Shown: positions 35,388-44,194 of the stretch, piece after piece
Position numbering within the stretch: position 1 is the first letter of the stretch
How the letters are laid out: every line of letters starts with the position of its first letter
Source: OLB6 sp964467455
GTDB lineage: Bacteria; Bacteroidota; Ignavibacteria; Kapaibacteriales; Kapaibacteriaceae
Assembly (NCBI GenBank): GCA_964467455.1
Contig: CAYXQJ010000007.1
Location: 1-64,000, forward strand
Direction: 5' to 3'
DNA length: 64,000 nt
Notes under the pieces: generated by a model
Database searches by the model: none
Seen by the model: only the letters and a program-made list of their open reading frames with translations
What the model was told of the DNA's origin: nothing
Program-made: the position numbers and the translations under genes

Positions 35388-36263
35388 TCATTCTACTGCC
35401 CAGTACCTGTTCCGTTCTACTTTTACCAACTTCATCGTTCTACCGTCGGCATGTTGAAACTGAAGAAGCTTGTGCTGAGGATCTTTAGAGAACCACCACG
35501 AGGCGACGGTGTTGCCGTTGATGCGCATGTCGATGCGCCAGCATGGTTGTTCGGGGATGGTGGTGATGGTACCCATTGAAGAAGGATCGACGCGGTTTTC
35601 GTGCACAGTGAACGTTGCAGATCGTGCGCTGTCGAGTGCGGCTTTGTTGGTGATGATGGTTGGCAGCACCTTCATGTTGAACGTGCGGGCGTTGGAGAAG
35701 TCGACGGAACGCAACGTGTAGAAGAGTTGGTCTTCGAACCACACGTTATTGGGGAGTGTGCGAATGCCTGCCCCCTCACCATCCCAATACGAATCGAAGG
35801 CATAGCCGTAGGAAGAGTCGGTGCGCTGTACGCGTTTGAAGGTATTGCCGCACCATTCCTGCGAGCCGGAGGTGATCTTCTCCACACGGTGTGGAGCCGT
35901 GCGTGGAAAGAAGAGCGAGGTGAGGTAGTGATAGGGATAGATGTTGGTTTGAATGCGGGCGAAGAGATTCACCTTCATCACGGTGAAGAGGTCAGTGCGT
36001 TCGTACGAGTCCGACTTCGTCATGTACTCGCGGTTGAAGGCCTCCTTGACGGTGATCATCGTCAGCTCATAGGTCCGACGTTTCCCGTAGATCGTACGCG
36101 TTGCCTCATACGTGGCCACTTCGGCCATACCGTCATCCCACGTGCGGTCCATCGCCCACGAGGTGTCGATGGGAAGAGGTGGTGTTGAGGTAGGGGGCTG
36201 GTTGGTGTCGGAAGAACAACTCACCAACACCATGGTCGCGAAGACAACAAGGAGCGCTTTCAT
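35388..36263 (-). CDS. Lipoprotein of unknown function
   Basis: 291 residues, lipoprotein signal MKALLVVFATMVLVSC (Cys16), a Pro/Thr-rich tether, then a beta-rich domain (VATYEATRTIYGKRRTYELT; CWRIDMRINGNTVASWWFSK; DPQHKLLQFQHADGRTMKLV) whose end is reminiscent of DUF3108-type proteins (a reporter of envelope stress or lipid transport), but this link is weak. TAATTTG lies 6 bp before the ATG and could be a degenerate -7 element. It is immediately downstream of the MBL-fold gene on the same strand. Confidence 0.65.
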   Translation of the reverse strand: MKALLVVFATMVLVSCSSDTNQPPTSTPPLPIDTSWAMDRTWDDGMAEVATYEATRTIYGKRRTYELTMITVKEAFNREYMTKSDSYERTDLFTVMKVNLFARIQTNIYPYHYLTSLFFPRTAPHRVEKITSGSQEWCGNTFKRVQRTDSSYGYAFDSYWDGEGAGIRTLPNNVWFEDQLFYTLRSVDFSNARTFNMKVLPTIITNKAALDSARSATFTVHENRVDPSSMGTITTIPEQPCWRIDMRINGNTVASWWFSKDPQHKLLQFQHADGRTMKLVKVERNRYWAVE

Positions 36264-36275
36264 CAGCGCAAATTA

Positions 36276-37187
36276 CTACGCCAAGGTAATGGGGTGTCCG
36301 GTGCGGATGCCGGCAAGGGTAGCGCGACGTTCCTTGGTGACGGCGGTAAGAAGACGTTGAATGGGTTCGTGGGCTGGCTCGCAGTGTTGGTTGAAGGTGC
36401 CGTGATGAATGGGCAACATGCGGCGGGCTTTCATCATGGTCGACATGGCATAGGCCTCTTCGGGTGTACAATGAACGGCGTGACAATCCCGATACGCACC
36501 GATGGGCATGATGGCGAGGTCGACCTCGCGTTTGATCTGCTGAAAGTGCGTGGTATAGGCCGTGTCGCCGCCAAAGACCACACTGGCGTGGGCAGATTCG
36601 AGATGGTAGCCGTTGTAGCTCCGTCCGGTTCTCGGTTGTCCGTTTGCCCGGCATGCTTCGCCCGGCATCCGCCATCCGTTGTGTTGTACCTGCAACGCCG
36701 AGATCTCAATGCCACCGTAGGTGACACGATCGCCCCAGTCCATTTCGTTGAGTGAGTGCCACGGTAGGTCTTCGATCACATCCTTGGTGTTGGTAGCCGT
36801 GATCACGTCGATCTGCTGCGGATACTTCTCCGATATTGCCTCCAGCGTGCGGCGGTCCAGATGATCCATGTGGGCATGGGAGATCAGGATCAGGTCCGGA
36901 CGCGGGATCTCGTCGATCGTCAGGGCCGGCGGTGTGAACCGGCGCGGACCGAGCGTCACGCCCAGGACATTGATGCCGTAGGCGTCGAACAACACCGGGT
37001 CTGTAAGGATCCACTTGCCCCCTAACCGAAGAAGGACGGTGGCGTGTCCGATCCAACAGGCCCAGGCATCGTCGAGGTAGGCGTCGTCGATGATCGTCCG
37101 TGTACTTCCGACGGCGAACGACGGATGAAGGACGGTCATCAGAGCGCCTGCAGAAAGTGTTCGAAGGACGTCGCGTCGAGAGATCAT
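36276..37187 (-). CDS. Exported metallo-beta-lactamase-fold hydrolase (NAPE-PLD/UlaG-like)
   Basis: 303 residues. The N-terminus MISRRDVLRTLSAGALMTVL is a Tat-type signal (SRRDVL). The MBL motif HAHMDHLDRRTL, the GHATVLLRLGGKWILTDPVL stretch and FGGDTAYTTHF with HHGTFNQHCEP are typical of the YddR/N-acyl-phosphatidylethanolamine-phospholipase-D-like group. The natural substrate is unknown. Start ATG 37187 has a G-rich GGGGGGAAACC just upstream. Tat export implies the metal is loaded in the cytoplasm. Confidence 0.85.
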   Translation of the reverse strand: MISRRDVLRTLSAGALMTVLHPSFAVGSTRTIIDDAYLDDAWACWIGHATVLLRLGGKWILTDPVLFDAYGINVLGVTLGPRRFTPPALTIDEIPRPDLILISHAHMDHLDRRTLEAISEKYPQQIDVITATNTKDVIEDLPWHSLNEMDWGDRVTYGGIEISALQVQHNGWRMPGEACRANGQPRTGRSYNGYHLESAHASVVFGGDTAYTTHFQQIKREVDLAIMPIGAYRDCHAVHCTPEEAYAMSTMMKARRMLPIHHGTFNQHCEPAHEPIQRLLTAVTKERRATLAGIRTGHPITLA

Positions 37188-37351
37188 GGTTTCCCCCCAG
37201 AATCCATGAACGCAACTTCGGGCTTAGAATGGGGTTGTGCGAGTTATCTGCACGTAATCAAGAAGAGGTAACACAGACATTGCCGCAACTTCATCTAGTT
37301 GACGTCGTATCCTGCGTTCTGTGCAATATTGAACGTTGCTTTGGAGTCACT

Positions 37352-38167
37352 ATGCCCGGTATGACCGTACAAAAACAGTTCCTCTCTCTCTGTGCCGCCA
37401 TGACCATGGTGGTAGCGCCCCTTTCTGCGCAAGACGCTGATTCTACCCGCGAATACCTTCCCGGACCTAAGGTCACGATGGAAGAGCGCATGATCGAAGA
37501 GGTGAAGAAGACGCCACTGCCGGTGATCTTCGGTGCCAACTTTATGGTCACCAACCCTCAAGACACGCTGCGTCGAGCCCTCAATTACCTTGATGCACCG
37601 GATGTGGGATATGGCTTTGCCATCTTCGCCGGCTATCAACTCGATCCCGTGCCGATCACGTTCACGGGTGAGTTCGCCATGTCCTTCTTCGGCAGTGATG
37701 AACGTCGGTATGTGGTTCCGTCCGGACCTTACTTCCGCGATACGATCACCTACACTACGCAGAACCTGCAGATGCCCGTCACGGTGGCAATGCGCTTTCA
37801 ACCAAACCTGGGTGGGTGGGTCTATCCCTACGTAGAAGCGGTAGGGGGCATGACACTGTTCTCATCCATGCTGGATATCGAGCGTACGAATGGCGAGATC
37901 CTCGACAGCGATTCGGAAAGCGAAGGCAGCGTGTCGTGGCAATACGGCGTCGGCGCCGGGATGATGATCAAGCTCGCCGATATGATCACGCTGCCATCAA
38001 CGTTGCAACGGTTCTTGTTCGACGTGCGATTCCGATATCTTCGAGGCACGGATGTTGAAGTGGCCTCGATCAAGGTCAACGACGATCAGACCTATAACGT
38101 CACCAAGGCCACCGTACCATCGCCCGAAGTGATCCACTTCAACATCGGCTTTGCCGTGATGTTCTAA
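37352..38167 (+). CDS. Outer-membrane beta-barrel-type protein
   Basis: 271 residues, signal peptide ending PLSAQD. After a charged segment the protein has alternating strands (VGYGFAIFAGYQLDPVPITF, MPVTVAMRFQPNLGGWVYPY, VSWQYGVGAGMMIKLADMIT, FNIGFAVMF at the C-terminus with a terminal Phe), the pattern of an eight-stranded barrel. Start ATG 37352 is preceded by GGAG at good spacing; ATG 37361 is an alternative. Substrate or partner unknown. Two small lipoproteins follow at 24- and 17-bp gaps. Confidence 0.75.
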   Translation: MPGMTVQKQFLSLCAAMTMVVAPLSAQDADSTREYLPGPKVTMEERMIEEVKKTPLPVIFGANFMVTNPQDTLRRALNYLDAPDVGYGFAIFAGYQLDPVPITFTGEFAMSFFGSDERRYVVPSGPYFRDTITYTTQNLQMPVTVAMRFQPNLGGWVYPYVEAVGGMTLFSSMLDIERTNGEILDSDSESEGSVSWQYGVGAGMMIKLADMITLPSTLQRFLFDVRFRYLRGTDVEVASIKVNDDQTYNVTKATVPSPEVIHFNIGFAVMF

Positions 38168-38191
38168 TTTCGATCAATAACTCACAGGATC

Positions 38192-38614
38192 ATGAACGTG
38201 AAAACAACACTCATCCTCGCTGTCGTCGCCTTGGTGACGTTCTCCACCGTCCCTGGATGCAAGACGGCCCAAGACCATCGTGAAGATCTTGGCACAACAC
38301 AAGAACGCGAGCTTACGGCCGGTATCGTCAAGCGTGAGATCAGAAAAGGCATGTCGGTAACGGAAGTCGCTGAAGCTCTGGGCTCTCCCAACATCACCGA
38401 CCGCGACGATCAAGGTCGTGAACGTTGGATCTACGACAAGATCGCCACCGAGGCCTCCTACTCACAGTCCCAAAGCTCGTTGTTCCTCATTCTTGGCGGT
38501 ATCTCCAACCAGTCGGGTGCAGCAGGAACGACGCAGCGCACGTTGACGGTGATCATCAAGTTCGACAGCAACGGCAAGGTCGACTCCTACTCCTATCACC
38601 AGAGCAAGTTCTAA
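38192..38614 (+). CDS. SmpA/OmlA (BamE-like) domain lipoprotein
   Basis: 140 residues with lipobox STVPGC (Cys23). Residues about 45-80 (LTAGIVKREIRKGMSVTEVA, then ALGSPNITDRDDQGRERWIY) match the SmpA/BamE fold: two helices followed by a strand with a W-Y pair. A Ser/Gln-rich loop precedes a final strand (TLTVIIKFDSNGKVDSYSY). BamE-type proteins support outer-membrane assembly, but many relatives have other envelope roles. A TAATTTCG element lies about 19 bp upstream. Confidence 0.8.
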   Translation: MNVKTTLILAVVALVTFSTVPGCKTAQDHREDLGTTQERELTAGIVKREIRKGMSVTEVAEALGSPNITDRDDQGRERWIYDKIATEASYSQSQSSLFLILGGISNQSGAAGTTQRTLTVIIKFDSNGKVDSYSYHQSKF

Positions 38615-38631
38615 GACGCAGGGACCGAACC

Positions 38632-39192
38632 GTGAAACAACTTCTCATCATCGGTGCGCTTGGTGCGATCGTGCTTACGTCCTGTACGATCGTGAACCAA
38701 CAACCGCCCCCTCCAAAAACTCAGCTGCAGATCCGGGAATTCCAGACGCGGGAGTTCGACACCAACGACGTGAAGCTGGTGATGAAGGCCGTGATCAATA
38801 CCCTGCAGGATGAAGGGTTTGTGGTGAAGAATGCCGTGGCCGACCTTGGGTTGATCACAGCGTCGAAAGAACTGCAGATCTCCGGCGGGTCCAACACCAG
38901 CTCGGGCTCTGATTATTGGACCGACGTCTTTGTGAAGATGTTCGGCGGTAAGAACTCATCATCATCCGGCAGTCGCGAACAGCCACGCTTCAACAAGTTC
39001 AAGATCGTTGAGGCCAGCGTGAACGTCACCGAAATGGGGCAACGTTGCAAGGTTCGTGCTAATTTTCTGGCCAAAGTGATCGACAATCAAGGCGATCCGT
39101 CAGAGGTCTATACCATCGATGATGTCAAGTTCTATCAAGATTTCTTCTCTAAGGTCGACAAAGGTGTCTTCCTTCAACGTCAAGGACTCTAA
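38632..39192 (+). CDS. Lipoprotein of unknown function
   Basis: 186 residues from GTG 38632. Lipoprotein signal (KQLLIIGALGAIVLTSC). The conserved-looking segment DTNDVKLVMKAVINTLQDEG, then NAVADLGLITASKELQISGG, is a two-helix/strand unit seen in small envelope lipoproteins; a Ser/Gly-rich loop separates it from KFKIVEASVNVTEMGQRCKV. It follows the SmpA-like gene by 17 bp and its last 29 bp overlap the ankyrin gene. Probably one operon from 37352 or 38192 to 41097. Function not known. Confidence 0.72.
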   Translation: MKQLLIIGALGAIVLTSCTIVNQQPPPPKTQLQIREFQTREFDTNDVKLVMKAVINTLQDEGFVVKNAVADLGLITASKELQISGGSNTSSGSDYWTDVFVKMFGGKNSSSSGSREQPRFNKFKIVEASVNVTEMGQRCKVRANFLAKVIDNQGDPSEVYTIDDVKFYQDFFSKVDKGVFLQRQGL

Positions 39193-39937
39193 CCTGCGAC
39201 CATTGCTCTCGACCATTCTCGTGGCCGTCTTCGGCCTATTGCTGACCAGCCCCATGGCTGGTCAGTCGTTTGTTAACACCGTCAAGACCGGCAACATCCG
39301 CGAGGTGAAGAAGATGTTGGACAGCAAGAGGTCCAACATCAACGAACAAGATGCCGAAGGTCTCACGGGTTTGATGGTGGCCGTGATCGCCGGCGATACG
39401 GCAATGTCGAAACTGCTGTTGAGCAAGGGCGCTAACGTCCGCCTTGCCACGAAACAAGGGATGACGGCACTGCACGCCGCGGTCTTCAATTCACGTGATG
39501 CATTCTTGGAAGGACTGATCCGCAACGGTGCCGACCTCAATGCGCAAGATGTAAAGGGTCGCACCTCGTTGATGGTGGCCGCCGAACTTGGTCTGGCCGA
39601 ACCGGCGCGTATTCTGCTGGAGGCAGGAGCCCGCAACGACCTGCGTGATAAGAAAGGCAACACGGCACTACTGATCTCGTGTGGACACCGTCAACTCAAC
39701 GTCATGATGGAGCTGCTCGACCACGGTGCCAACCCTGATCTGGCCGACCCACAAGGACGCACTGCGTTGATGTTGTGCAGCGTGCTTGGCGAGTATGAAA
39801 TGGTGAAGCTGCTCATTCGCGCCAAAGCCAACATCCATGCGATGGACAATTCGATGAAGACAGCTCTTGCCTATGCCAAGGAATACAAGCGCAAGACCAC
39901 GATCCAAGTGCTTGAGAAAGCCGGTGCGAAGTATTGA
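39164..39937 (+). CDS. Exported ankyrin-repeat protein
   Basis: About 257 residues if GTG 39164 is the start, giving a signal peptide (LSTILVAVFGLLLTSPMAGQ). Then about six ankyrin units: EGLTGLMVAVIAGDTAMSKL, QGMTALHAAVFNSRDAFLEG, KGRTSLMVAAELGLAEPARI, KGNTALLISCGHRQLNVMME, QGRTALMLCSVLGEYEMVKL, and a final capping unit. Ankyrin repeats mediate protein contacts; export suggests a periplasmic role. The start overlaps the preceding lipoprotein gene by 29 bp, and the TGA shares one base with the ATG of the aminotransferase gene. Confidence 0.8.
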   Translation: MSSFNVKDSNLRPLLSTILVAVFGLLLTSPMAGQSFVNTVKTGNIREVKKMLDSKRSNINEQDAEGLTGLMVAVIAGDTAMSKLLLSKGANVRLATKQGMTALHAAVFNSRDAFLEGLIRNGADLNAQDVKGRTSLMVAAELGLAEPARILLEAGARNDLRDKKGNTALLISCGHRQLNVMMELLDHGANPDLADPQGRTALMLCSVLGEYEMVKLLIRAKANIHAMDNSMKTALAYAKEYKRKTTIQVLEKAGAKY

Positions 39938-41097
39938 TGATCCGCCGCTCTAAACTCCCCAATGTGGGCACGACGATCTTCAGCGTCATGTCGGCCCTCG
40001 CCAATGAAGTTGGAGCGATCAACCTTTCCCAGGGTTTTCCTGATTACGATGCACCGTCAGATCTTGTCGCTGCCGTGGATCAAGCCATGCGCGACGGACA
40101 CAACCAATACGCTCCCATGCCCGGTGCGTCGGCCCTGCGCCTAAGCATTGCCCGCAAGTATGCCGTGGCCTTCGATCTCGATGTCGACCCGGAGTTAGAG
40201 GTCACCGTCACTCCCGGTGCTACCGTGGCCATCTTCACCGCCATCGCCACCGTAGTGCAACCGGGCGAAGAAGTGATCATCTTCCAGCCGGCCTACGATT
40301 CCTATCAGCCGGCCATCGAAACAGTAGGGGGCATCCCTCGCATTGCCCATCTCAACGCGCCGAACTACACACCGGATTGGGACGAAGTACGATCGCTGAT
40401 CACAAACAAGACCGTGATGATCATTGTCAACACTCCGCACAACCCCACCGGCACGGTGTGGAGCGCTGATGATCTTGCCGAGTTGTCGCGTCTGGCCAAC
40501 GATCACAACCTCATCGTGTTGAGCGACGAAGTGTATGAGCTGATCACATTCGATCATCAGCACGTTCCGTTGTTATCCATTCCCGGCCTGGAACATCGCA
40601 CGTTCATCGTCACATCGTTCGGTAAAACGTTCCACGTCACAGGATGGAAGGTTGGGGCCTGTATCGCCCCCTCCCACTTGATGCAGGAATATCGGAAGGT
40701 CCATCAATTCCTCTCGTTCTCCACGAACTCGGCAATGCAGGCCGGGATCGCCGCCTATATGGCCGACCCAGAACATTACAGCGGTCTGAGCGCGTTTTTC
40801 AAGCGCAAACGCGATCTCTTCCGCACTGCACTTGCCGGCTCACCATGGCAGATCCGACCGTGCTCCGGCAGCTATTTTCAACTGCTCGGATATGATGGCC
40901 TCTTGAAGGGGGCAGATGTGGATCTCGCCGTCGAGCTAACGCGCTCGCTGGGCGTGGCCTCGATCCCGCTCTCACCGTTCACCAACGGCGAACAACGCGA
41001 CACGGCACTTCGCTTCTGTTTTGCGAAGAAGGACGAGACGTTGATCGAAGCGGTACGGCGATTGTGCGAGGTGTCGAGCGTCAGGCCGACGGAATGA
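39937..41097 (+). CDS. PLP aminotransferase class I/II (YbdL/KAT-like)
   Basis: 386 residues. INLSQGFPDYDAP is the hallmark of the methionine/kynurenine aminotransferase branch; also YAPMPGASALRLSIA, NTPHNPTGTVW, LSDEVYE, and the cofactor lysine in SFGKTFHVTGWKVG. It likely transfers the amino group of methionine or an aromatic amino acid to a 2-oxoacid. ATG 39937 overlaps the ankyrin stop (TGATG). The last 17 bp overlap the convergent peptidase gene. Confidence 0.9.
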   Translation: MIRRSKLPNVGTTIFSVMSALANEVGAINLSQGFPDYDAPSDLVAAVDQAMRDGHNQYAPMPGASALRLSIARKYAVAFDLDVDPELEVTVTPGATVAIFTAIATVVQPGEEVIIFQPAYDSYQPAIETVGGIPRIAHLNAPNYTPDWDEVRSLITNKTVMIIVNTPHNPTGTVWSADDLAELSRLANDHNLIVLSDEVYELITFDHQHVPLLSIPGLEHRTFIVTSFGKTFHVTGWKVGACIAPSHLMQEYRKVHQFLSFSTNSAMQAGIAAYMADPEHYSGLSAFFKRKRDLFRTALAGSPWQIRPCSGSYFQLLGYDGLLKGADVDLAVELTRSLGVASIPLSPFTNGEQRDTALRFCFAKKDETLIEAVRRLCEVSSVRPTE

Positions 41098-42331
41098 TGT
41101 CGATCCGCACGGCGCTGTCGAAATCACCGACCTTGTCCACGATCTGTTGAATACCGTCGACGGTGCGTGCTGAGTACCGATCCAGGAGGCGATTCACTTC
41201 GCCGGCATCACCAAAAAAGGTGGCATAATATCCAACATTGTCGGCCACACCACTCACACGCTGCAGCTCTGCTGCGATGGCGGTGCGCTGACGGTTGACG
41301 ACCTTGGTGAGGTCGTCATTGGTCACTCGGGCGTTGCGCACGGAGTTCTTGAGTGCCTCTACCAACTGATCTGCCGTTGTTGTCGGCTGCGTAGCATAGG
41401 CATAGAGGATGGCCAGCGACGTGTGCGCGCGACGGTCCACGAAGATGCCGGCATGCGATGCGATGCGTGAGCCGGCAACCAAGTCGCGGTACAGTACAGA
41501 GCTGTGCCCGGCACCGAGGAACGACGTGGCCAGATCGGCATCGACGATGTCCGGCGAGGTAAGGGCGGGCAGGTGCGTGGCTAGAAACACCGCTGGCACG
41601 GGCACGTCGTCGGTCTCCACCACGTGCACACCGGTACGGCGCTGTGCTACGTCGAACGTGTTACGTTCGATCGGCGCTGTCGCGCCGGCGATACCGCCGA
41701 AGTGGGCTTCGGCGCGAGCAAAGGCATCATTCGGATCCACGGCTCCGGCGATGACCAGGACGGCATTACCCGGTTGATAAAAACGTTGATAAAAATCGTG
41801 AGCATCCTCAAGTGTGACGCTTGCTACGTGCTCCGGAGAGCCGTAGACGTTCCACCCGTACGAGCTTGGCGCCGCAAATGCGGAACGGTCGAGCGCAAAG
41901 TGCCACTTCATGTACGGCTGGTTCTCGACGTTCTGCTTGATCTCTTCGATCACCACGCTGCGCTGCGTCTGCAGGGCATGGTCCGTGATGGCGAACATCC
42001 GCATGCGCTCGGCTTCCAGCCACAGACCTAGATCGAGCTGATGTGCCGGCAAGCTGATGTAGTAGGTAGTGTAGTCGTAGGTGGTATAGGCATTGTTCGA
42101 GCCGCCGGCCTTGGTGCAATACGTATCGTATTGTTTGTCCATGCCGGTTGACGTGTTGTCGAACATCAAGTGTTCGAACAAATGCGCCAGGCCGGTCTTG
42201 TTCGAACGTTCGTCGAACGAGCCGACGTGATACGTGACGTTGACGGTGATGACCGGAGCACCATGATCCGGACAGACGATCACACGGAGACCGTTGCTGA
42301 GCGTACGCTCATGAATGTTGATCTTAGGCAT
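41081..42331 (-). CDS. M16 family zinc metallopeptidase
   Basis: 416 residues from ATG 42331. It carries the inverted zinc motif HLFEH (50-54), VVIEEIKQNVENQPY, and the M16 second domain with a typical FYQPGNAVLVIAGAV strand. One N-terminal active and one C-terminal inactive half are present, as in processing-peptidase (M16B) monomers. There is no signal peptide, so it should be cytoplasmic unless the start is wrong; upstream in-frame codons to 42568 overlap the M42 gene and were rejected. Divergent from the M42 peptidase with only 13 bp between start codons. Confidence 0.88.
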   Translation of the reverse strand: MPKINIHERTLSNGLRVIVCPDHGAPVITVNVTYHVGSFDERSNKTGLAHLFEHLMFDNTSTGMDKQYDTYCTKAGGSNNAYTTYDYTTYYISLPAHQLDLGLWLEAERMRMFAITDHALQTQRSVVIEEIKQNVENQPYMKWHFALDRSAFAAPSSYGWNVYGSPEHVASVTLEDAHDFYQRFYQPGNAVLVIAGAVDPNDAFARAEAHFGGIAGATAPIERNTFDVAQRRTGVHVVETDDVPVPAVFLATHLPALTSPDIVDADLATSFLGAGHSSVLYRDLVAGSRIASHAGIFVDRRAHTSLAILYAYATQPTTTADQLVEALKNSVRNARVTNDDLTKVVNRQRTAIAAELQRVSGVADNVGYYATFFGDAGEVNRLLDRYSARTVDGIQQIVDKVGDFDSAVRIDIIPSA

Positions 42332-42347
42332 ATTTTTACAAAATATG
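42329..42347. promoter_or_regulatory. 19-bp palindrome joining two divergent start codons
   Basis: CATATTTT, TAC, AAAATATG: 8-bp perfect arms whose outer ends are the two start codons (CAT at 42329-42331 for the M16 gene; ATG at 42345-42347 for the M42 gene). TATTTTTA and its mirror resemble -7 elements, so both genes may start transcription almost at the start codon from one symmetric site. Confidence 0.5.
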
Positions 42348-43358
42348 GATACCCTACATCTTCTCGAGCAGCTGATCGGCATTGATTCGCCGACAGGATA
42401 CACGGACAAGGCCTGTGATTTCATCGCATCGACGCTCTCGTCGATGGGCTTCCAACCGCGCCGCACCGCAAAGGGCGCCGTTGTGGTGAGCTTGGGCGAT
42501 GCGCCCACGTTGGGTCTGGCCGCCCACACCGACACGCTGGGCGCTATCGTTAGCGGCATCAACGGCAATGGGACGTTGTCGTTTTCGGTCCTGGGTGGCC
42601 CCCTACTAGCCGTGTTTGACAGTGCCTATGTGCGTATTCACACGATGGAGGGCAAGACCTATACCGGTACGGTGCTGCTGAATGATCCGTCGGTGCATGC
42701 CAACAAGAGGGCCGGATCGGCCGAACGTTCCACGGAGAATATGCACGTGCGGATCGACGAGAGGGTCTTTTCGAAGGACGACGTGAAGAAGCTGGGGATC
42801 CGGGTGGGCGACATCATTGCGTTCGATACGCGGTATCAGGCCCTGCCGAATGGATTCATCAAAAGTCACTTTCTCGACAACAAGGCCGGTTGTTATGTGC
42901 TCTTCGAAGTGGCACGCCGCGTCAAAGAAGAGGGGTTGAACGTTCCGGTCGAGCTCTTTTTCTCGAACTACGAAGAGGTAGGTCACGGCGGAACCACCGG
43001 TTACGCGCCGACGCTGGATGAGCTTCTGGTGATCGATATGGGCGTCGTGGGCGATGCCTTGGAGGGGAATGAGACGTTGTGCTCGATCTGCGCCAAGGAC
43101 TCCGGTGGACCGTATGACTATGGATTCCGCACGAAGCTGGTCGAACTGGCCGAAGCCGCTAATATCCCGCATGCCATTGATATTTATCCCTATTACAGCT
43201 CTGACGGTACGGCGGCATGGCGGGCTGGGGTGGATGTTCGAGTCGCCCTGATCGGCCCCGGCGTGGCAGCTTCCCACGGCATGGAACGCACGCACGTGGA
43301 TGGGATCAAGGCCACGGTAGAGCTCTGTATGGCCTATATCAAACATCGTTTCCGTTGA
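42345..43358 (+). CDS. M42 family aminopeptidase
   Basis: 337 residues starting MDTLHLLEQLIGIDSPTGYT. Metal-ligand and catalytic stretches: LAAHTDTLGAIV, SHFLDNKAGCYVLFE, FSNYEEVGHGG (general-base Glu and metal-binding Glu), LLVIDMGVVGD, and a final GVAASHGMERTH. M42 peptidases (YsdC/FrvX/TET) are cytoplasmic, form large assemblies and trim peptides from the N-terminus. ATG 42345 is the first codon of the family N-terminus; an in-frame upstream ATG at 42315 lies within the divergent gene. Confidence 0.9.
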   Translation: MDTLHLLEQLIGIDSPTGYTDKACDFIASTLSSMGFQPRRTAKGAVVVSLGDAPTLGLAAHTDTLGAIVSGINGNGTLSFSVLGGPLLAVFDSAYVRIHTMEGKTYTGTVLLNDPSVHANKRAGSAERSTENMHVRIDERVFSKDDVKKLGIRVGDIIAFDTRYQALPNGFIKSHFLDNKAGCYVLFEVARRVKEEGLNVPVELFFSNYEEVGHGGTTGYAPTLDELLVIDMGVVGDALEGNETLCSICAKDSGGPYDYGFRTKLVELAEAANIPHAIDIYPYYSSDGTAAWRAGVDVRVALIGPGVAASHGMERTHVDGIKATVELCMAYIKHRFR

Positions 43359-43396
43359 TTCGTCAGGGGCGCCATCATTCATTAGGAGGGCGCACC

Positions 43397-43870
43397 ATGG
43401 CCAAAGCGAATCTGATCGGACTGAATCCTGCAAAAGCCACGGAATTGGCAGAAGAGCTCAATGAGCTGCTCGCCAACTATTCTGTGTTCTATCAGAATGT
43501 CCGTGGTTTTCACTGGAACATCCGCGGTGAGAAGTTCTTTGAGCTTCACTTAAAGTTTGAAGAGCTCTATACCGATCTGCATCTCAAGATCGATGAGATC
43601 GCCGAACGCATTCTTACCCTCGGCGGCACACCGATGCATACCTATCAGGAGTACCTGGAATCATCGGCCATCAAACCGGCAGAGAACATTCGCGAGGGCA
43701 AACGTGCTGTTCAAAAGGTCGTTGGATCGCTCACGACGGTGCTGCTACTGCAACGTGAGTTGCTGGATCTTTCCGCAGCGGCGGGCGACGAAGGCACGAA
43801 CGCCTTAATGAGCGATTACATACGTGCGCAAGAGAAGCTGGTGTGGATGTACAGTGCCTACCTTGGTTAA
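43397..43870 (+). CDS. dps: Dps/ferritin-like DNA-binding stress protein
   Basis: 157 residues, start ATG 43397 with a strong ribosome site (TTAGGAGGG). The Dps signature YQNVRGFHWNIRGEKFFELH and LKIDEIAERILTLGGTPMHT carry the intersubunit ferroxidase residues (H, D, E). It oxidises and stores iron and protects DNA in stress. A short Lys-containing N-terminus (MAKANLIGLNPAKATELAEE) may contact DNA. It ends the plus-strand block before the only long gene-free stretch of the window. Confidence 0.92.
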   Translation: MAKANLIGLNPAKATELAEELNELLANYSVFYQNVRGFHWNIRGEKFFELHLKFEELYTDLHLKIDEIAERILTLGGTPMHTYQEYLESSAIKPAENIREGKRAVQKVVGSLTTVLLLQRELLDLSAAAGDEGTNALMSDYIRAQEKLVWMYSAYLG

Positions 43871-44194
43871 CCCACGGTAACACAAGCATTAAACAACCTT
43901 TACACGCATCTTTCCCCAATTCGACGTTTTTCGTTGGATATTGGATGGAAAGGTTGTCCTCACATCCACATCATGGTGTGGGTCAAGAAGAAGTTGTTGC
44001 ATGTTCTTCTACTGTCCACACCGTTATTCAACGCATTATCCAGCGTGGTTGGTGATCGATGGTGAGTGGTTGGTGGTATTACAGATCAAGGACTTAACAT
44101 CGGTCAAGTGTTCGTTATCCCCGCTATCCACAGGGTTAATACACTATCATTCTTTAACCTTCTTTTAAAAAAGAAGAAAAGATGAAGAGATGAT
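43871..44194. other. 324-bp gene-free region with DnaA-box-like words: candidate origin region
   Basis: Between the converging dps and serS genes. Words close to TTATCCACA are CTATCCACA (44124-44132, one mismatch), and with two mismatches TTATCCCCG (44115), TTATCCAGC (44036), CTGTCCACA (44012), ACATCCACA (43962), and TGTGGGTCA (43977) on the other strand. The right end is A/T-rich, with CTTCTTTT-AA-AAAAGAAG (44159-44176) that can fold and might equally be a bidirectional terminator. Proximity of parS, mnmG and mnmE (3.7-6 kb away) favours an origin, but there is no perfect box, no dnaA gene, and gene orientation does not diverge here. Confidence 0.3.
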
